Shown here: positions 60,275 through 64,000 of the stretch, in pieces
How the letters are laid out: every line of letters starts with the position of its first letter
Position numbering within the stretch: the stretch's first letter is position 1
From: Pomphorhynchus laevis
Lineage: Eukaryota; Acanthocephala; Palaeacanthocephala; Echinorhynchida; Pomphorhynchidae
Reading direction: 5' to 3'
NCBI GenBank assembly: GCA_012934845.2
Contig: WNNJ02002241.1
Location: forward strand, 186,001 to 250,000
Length of the DNA: 64,000 nucleotides
Position numbers and translations under genes: made by a program
The notes under the pieces: generated by a model
Told to the model about the DNA's origin: nothing
The model's input: the letters and a program-made list of their open reading frames with translations, nothing else
The model's database searches: none

Positions 60275-62737
60275 TCATGGCCTCAGGTCCAGAGGGATCT
60301 GAGCCCCCAACCGATCCAACACGCCGCCTTCCGACTGAACCACCCGGGGTCTTTCACCCCCCCCCCGAAGAATCCAATCGGCGCGGACTATGCTTGGTAA
60401 ACGAGAGACGAAGAGCTTAAGAAACCTTAGCCTTTGCTCTGGGAGACGTCCTCTTGAGAAGAAGACTAATCCCGAGATAGCCCAAGAGCCCCAAAGGCGC
60501 ACCTGGGCTTTCCCTTTCAATGACAGATGCTGAACCCGTTTCAGGGCCCACCTAGCTTTCTTCAAGATACGTTTGAGTCTATCCAGGTCAGCTTTCGCCG
60601 ACCAGTTCACCGTAACGGTGAACCCCAGGTATTTTACTCGACTTGTGAAGGTGGGAAGTGGTTCAGAGGCAAATATGGAGGAGAGCGCAGAGAGTGCTAA
60701 TCTCTTAAGTTTTTGCTTTGTAGCAGGTGTGCCATGAAATACGACCACCTGCGATTTGGCTGAGTTTAAAATAAGATTGGATATGGGTAATTGATCTTTT
60801 AATCTTAAAAATAAAGGGCTGATGTCAGAGACTACGTCTTTACACCTGTGTCCAGTGAACAGGGCTGTGGTGTCATCAGCGAACACCACAAGACGTTGTT
60901 CGCGTTTAAATATTTTGAATAGTTTAATAGAGGCAGCAAGATATAAGATAGGAGAAAGTGGGGATCCTTGAGGTACACCCGTAATAGGGTAGAACTGACG
61001 CGCATCAGGGTCGTCTTCATAGTAAAATCACTTGGTAAACAACATGATCTCCACTATGTTCACAATTCTCGCAGGCAACCCGAGGGACCTGAGAGAAGAG
61101 ATCACAAAAGAAACGGAGATGCGGTCAAATGCAGCAGAAAAGTCAAGGAAAACAGCCACAACTAGACGATGGCTATTATCCCGACAAAACTGCTCCACCT
61201 CACCAACTGCTGAATGGACCGAGCGACCTTTGACGAACCCATGAAAACCTGAAGGGATCAAATTACGCCTACTTAAATGGTCGCGGATTTTACGCGCAAG
61301 CGCTTTTTCGTAAATCGACACGAGGGCATTTCGAATCGAAATGGGTCGCAGATCTTTAGGGCATAAGCAGGATTTTTTCTTATGAATAGAAACACGCTTA
61401 CTAATATTGATGCCTGCTACATCGGATGGGGAGGCTAAAAGCATTGTGACGGCCACCTCTCTTCTCTGATCAGCTGTCAAAAGCTGACATACCCGAGAAG
61501 AAAGTGGAACGACGGATTTGGAGATGCCCGTGAGTGGACCTCAGGAGTTAAGGATATCCGTAACAGATAGATCCCTACTTCTGAAGTTACACCAAGGCGG
61601 GATTGGTTGAGGTGATAGAGTGGCTCCATAGTTGTGTAGGGCTAGTGACTCCTCCAAAACTTTATCAAGGCCTACATTCCCTATCCAACCCAATGCTCTA
61701 TCCTTCCAGCAAACAAACTTCTCCTTCTTGAAAATCTTCCAAAAGGAAGACTGAAAAGGATTAAGGCGAGCGATACTCGTCCTATCCCTACTCAGCTGGA
61801 ACCTGTATCTAGTGCTCCAGTATTCATTCGAGAGGACCTGTTTGGCGGAAGCAGAGAGATTAGGGAGGTTCAGTAATTTTGCTAGGACCTTGAGTTTCGT
61901 CGGAGTGGGATTGTATATACGACCTTTATAGGTAGTCGATAGAATCGCGGTAGCTTGCGAAAAGAGGTAGGTATTAAATTTGGTCAAACTCTCATTTCCT
62001 ATTAAGGGAAAGAGTTGGATAGCCGCTTAAAAGAGGGCCACTCTGATCGGATCAAAGTGAAACCTCGTTCGAAGCAACATATCTTCCTCAATCCTCCAAC
62101 GAATTAGGTCATGAGTGGTGGACAATTGCTGGCGCGACTGCTCTATGCAGAAGGGTTTTAACAACCACCTCGAGTGCAGCAGTAAAATGTCGAGGATAGA
62201 ATTTGTTGATGTGCAATGAAAGATAGGTGACGGGGGTTTGTGAATAAGATAACCGTTCCTAGCTCTGCGAAGTGCTGCATTGATCCAACGACCAGTTCTG
62301 TCGTTGAAATCTCCAAGTAACATGTCATAACCGCTGTCAATAATACTATCCAGGAGGTCACGGTTCTTGTGAATTTCCCCTGGACGGATGTAGACATTGG
62401 CTAGACTTATGCGTTTACCGTTCTTACTGAGTGAAACTACTAAACAAGAAAGGGCTGGACATGAGTAGTTTAATAGGAGGGAGGACCTTAAGGAGCACTT
62501 AACTAAGGTCAAGAGTCCTTGAGATGAAGAGGAGTGAGGTGGGGTTATGTACTGAGTATAGTGGGAACAGATATGCTTTGGGATAAATCGAGTAATGTCC
62601 TGGGGGAGACGGATAGACCGCGTCTCCTGAAGGACTATAACATCTGCATCTCTACCAGATAGAAGTCTAAGGGCGGAAGCACCTCCCGAGTTCCACTGAA
62701 AAATATTCAGTGAAAAAGGCTCACGAGTACTCTGCAT
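60275..62737 (-). pseudogene. LINE copy B ORF2, endonuclease and reverse transcriptase, three stops
   Basis: 821 codons in a single frame from an ATG at 62737, interrupted only by stops at 62029-62027 (TAA), 61543-61541 (TGA) and 61030-61028 (TGA). Endonuclease: FQWNSGGASALRLL, VIVLQETR (catalytic Glu), NVYIRPGE, MLLGDFNDRTGRW, and STTHD near its end. Reverse transcriptase: DLRPISIRNALVSIYEKALA, GFVKGRSVHSA, FLDFSAAFDRIS (palm Asp), GVPQGSPLSPILYLAASIKL and VVFADDTTALF (catalytic FADD). Then the RVKYLGFTVTVNWSAKADLD block and a stop at 60275. No RNase H is seen. In active elements it nicks DNA and copies the element RNA at the nick. The first two stops are at the same places as stops in copy A. 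Confidence 0.85.
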
Positions 62738-62766
62738 TGTGATGGATTAGTTGGATGGGGGATTGC

Positions 62767-63629
62767 CTACCTAATAAAGCTAGGTGCAGGAAGGTTGCCC
62801 TTCCCACCACTAGCCCCCTCCAAGGAAGGTACTTGCCCCTGGGCAGTATCTTCATTTCCCCTATTAGTCTTCTGTTGGATTAGCTTCCCAATCTTGAGCG
62901 GGGGGACGGCATGGGCTGAAGCCCCTCTCTTTTTCGACTCCGGAACCGAGGAAACAGGAAGCACAGGATTAGTCCCGATAACAGTTAGGATAGAGCGTAC
63001 TAACTCCTTCATCTGCCGAAGAGCATTCGAAGTCTTTAAGTCGATAATCCGTAGAATGTCAGCGTCATCCATACGTGGAGCTTCAGCGACCGCGAAGGAC
63101 TTGGCAGGATTGGGCGGTTTCAGCAAGAATAATTGTCTATATTCTTTGAATAGAGAGCATTTCCTGCTCCAAGCAGGATAGCACCATCCCCCCCCGCAAT
63201 TCGAGCAGGAAAGGGGGCCTCGCAGCGATCGGTAGTTGTAAAAGAAGGACAGCTGGTGAAGCTACAGACTCCACACGAGGGGGTCACACTGCAGCTGGAG
63301 GCCCAGTGTCCCAATTTGTGACACCGGCTTCACAGAGTTAAATAGAACCCTGTTCTGAAACTGTTTGGTGAAGGATCTCAAAAATTTATTGTAGAGATCG
63401 TGTTTTTCAATCGGTTTCTTAACTTTAATTATCAGCAAATTCTTTAATTTAGGAATGGGGGAAGCACCTCCCCATCACTTGAGACCATAGAAAAATTACT
63501 AACCTTGTTACTTGGATCTGTAGTTAGATTTACCTTTAATTTGTCATTTTTTGTAGGATTATCATTGATTTTTAAATGATTTTTGCTGCTATCGTTTGAT
63601 AGCTCCGAAATTACTTGTACACTACACAT
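62767..63629 (-). pseudogene. LINE copy B ORF1, zinc-knuckle protein, frameshifted
   Basis: ATG at 63629 (MCSVQVISELSNDSSKNHLK). The reading then moves through at least two frame changes: KLKNLLIIKVKKPIEKHDLY, CHKLGHWASSC (knuckle near 63314), and CSNCGGGWCYPAWSRKC (knuckle near 63200), ending in a Lys/Pro-rich tail at 62767. One frame change is near a run of eight G at 63190, a likely slippage site. The knuckles match copy A. ORF1 proteins of this kind bind element RNA. Confidence 0.7.
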
Positions 63630-63843
63630 TTTGTTCCTGTTTTTATTTGTTGTTAGTGGACTTGTAAGCAAGCAGCTTACACACAATGTCACATTAAATA
63701 AATAAAATTTTATTGTAACACTGCTCACCAGTACAATGGTTATAGTGACAGTAGTCGGAGCGTTCAAATAATTTTTCCTGCAGCCGCGTTAACAAGCATA
63801 TTACAAAGAATTTCAACGAGATTCCAAGTAATCCTGTGACATA

Positions 63844-64000
63844 GTCGAGTAAAATACCTGGGGTTCACCATTACGGTGAACTGGTCAGCAAAGGCTGACC
63901 TGGATAGACTCAAACGTATTCTGAAGAAAGCTAGGTGGGCCCTGAAACGGGCTCAGCATCTGTCATTGAATGGGAAAACTCAAGTGCGCCTCTAGGGTAC
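63844..64000 (+). mobile_element. I/Jockey-type LINE, copy C, 5'-truncated, runs off the window
   Basis: Plus strand from the RVKYLGFTITVNWSAKADLD block onward, closely matching copy A 13028-13185 and copy B. A TAG near 63993 interrupts the frame. It starts within ORF2, so it is 5'-truncated, as incomplete reverse transcription gives, and it faces copy B head to head, with about 215 bp between copy B's ORF1 start and it. Confidence 0.85.

Larger units (their letters stand above)
60150..63640 (-). mobile_element. I/Jockey-type LINE, copy B, well preserved
   Basis: Two-ORF non-LTR retrotransposon: zinc-knuckle ORF1 (63629-62767) and endonuclease-RT ORF2 (62737-60275), 29 bp apart. ORF2 is in one frame throughout. 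The family also has copy A (10.26-13.4 kb) and copy C (63844 onward). The 5' limit is uncertain and the 3' end is near 60150-60240. Confidence 0.85.

Overview
The window is strongly AT-rich eukaryotic DNA with long introns and dense repeats. It looks like an arthropod, most likely an insect: the one large host gene is a single ADAR2-type adenosine deaminase, and the retroelements are LINEs of the I/Jockey and CR1/Jockey kinds plus Penelope-like GIY-YIG remnants. The species cannot be named from the sequence. No bacterial operon, CRISPR array or complete viral genome is visible.

Layout. 1-10 kb: AT-rich DNA with several foldback (MITE-like) repeats, a pair of diverged direct repeats near 3.1 and 3.6 kb, and a retroelement protein remnant at 4.9-5.4 kb. 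10.26-13.4 kb: a decayed I/Jockey-type LINE (copy A, plus strand). 14-22 kb: non-coding repeats, including a 584-bp near-identical direct duplication (16.4 and 20.95 kb) whose first copy ends beside a perfect 46-nt palindrome. 22.8-23.6 kb: a Penelope-like tail with a GIY-YIG domain. 28.35-28.52 kb: an unidentified, convincing-looking terminal coding exon on the minus strand. 30.57-41.07 kb: the ADAR gene on the minus strand, seven coding exons with matching splice phases; the first exon(s) were not found. Its introns carry SINE-like and other repeats. 41.2-41.5 kb: a GC-rich, hairpin-forming island. 42-48 kb: more foldback repeats and a second, minus-strand Penelope-like remnant. 49.19-49.51 kb: a small intact single-RRM gene resembling SLIRP.

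50.4-64 kb is a retrotransposon cluster: a minus-strand CR1/Jockey-like LINE remnant (50.4-52.5 kb), a 35-unit 20-bp minisatellite (55.53-56.23 kb) lying directly upstream of a LINE ORF1, a rearranged CR1/Jockey-like LINE whose middle part is inverted and flanked by about 265-bp inverted arms (56.2-60.1 kb), a well-preserved I/Jockey-type LINE (copy B, minus, 60.2-63.6 kb) and the truncated start of a third copy (C, plus, 63.84 kb to the edge).

The host genes do not form an obvious functional group. ADAR edits adenosines in double-stranded RNA, and its locus and flanks are full of repeats present in both orientations, which could form such duplexes; that link is inference. No clearly novel biological system was established. 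The most unusual signals are the inverted LINE with a snap-back hairpin at its junction, the stop codons at matching ORF2 sites in LINE copies A and B, the minisatellite open in all three frames, the GC-rich RNA-like island, and the unidentified exon at 28.4 kb.
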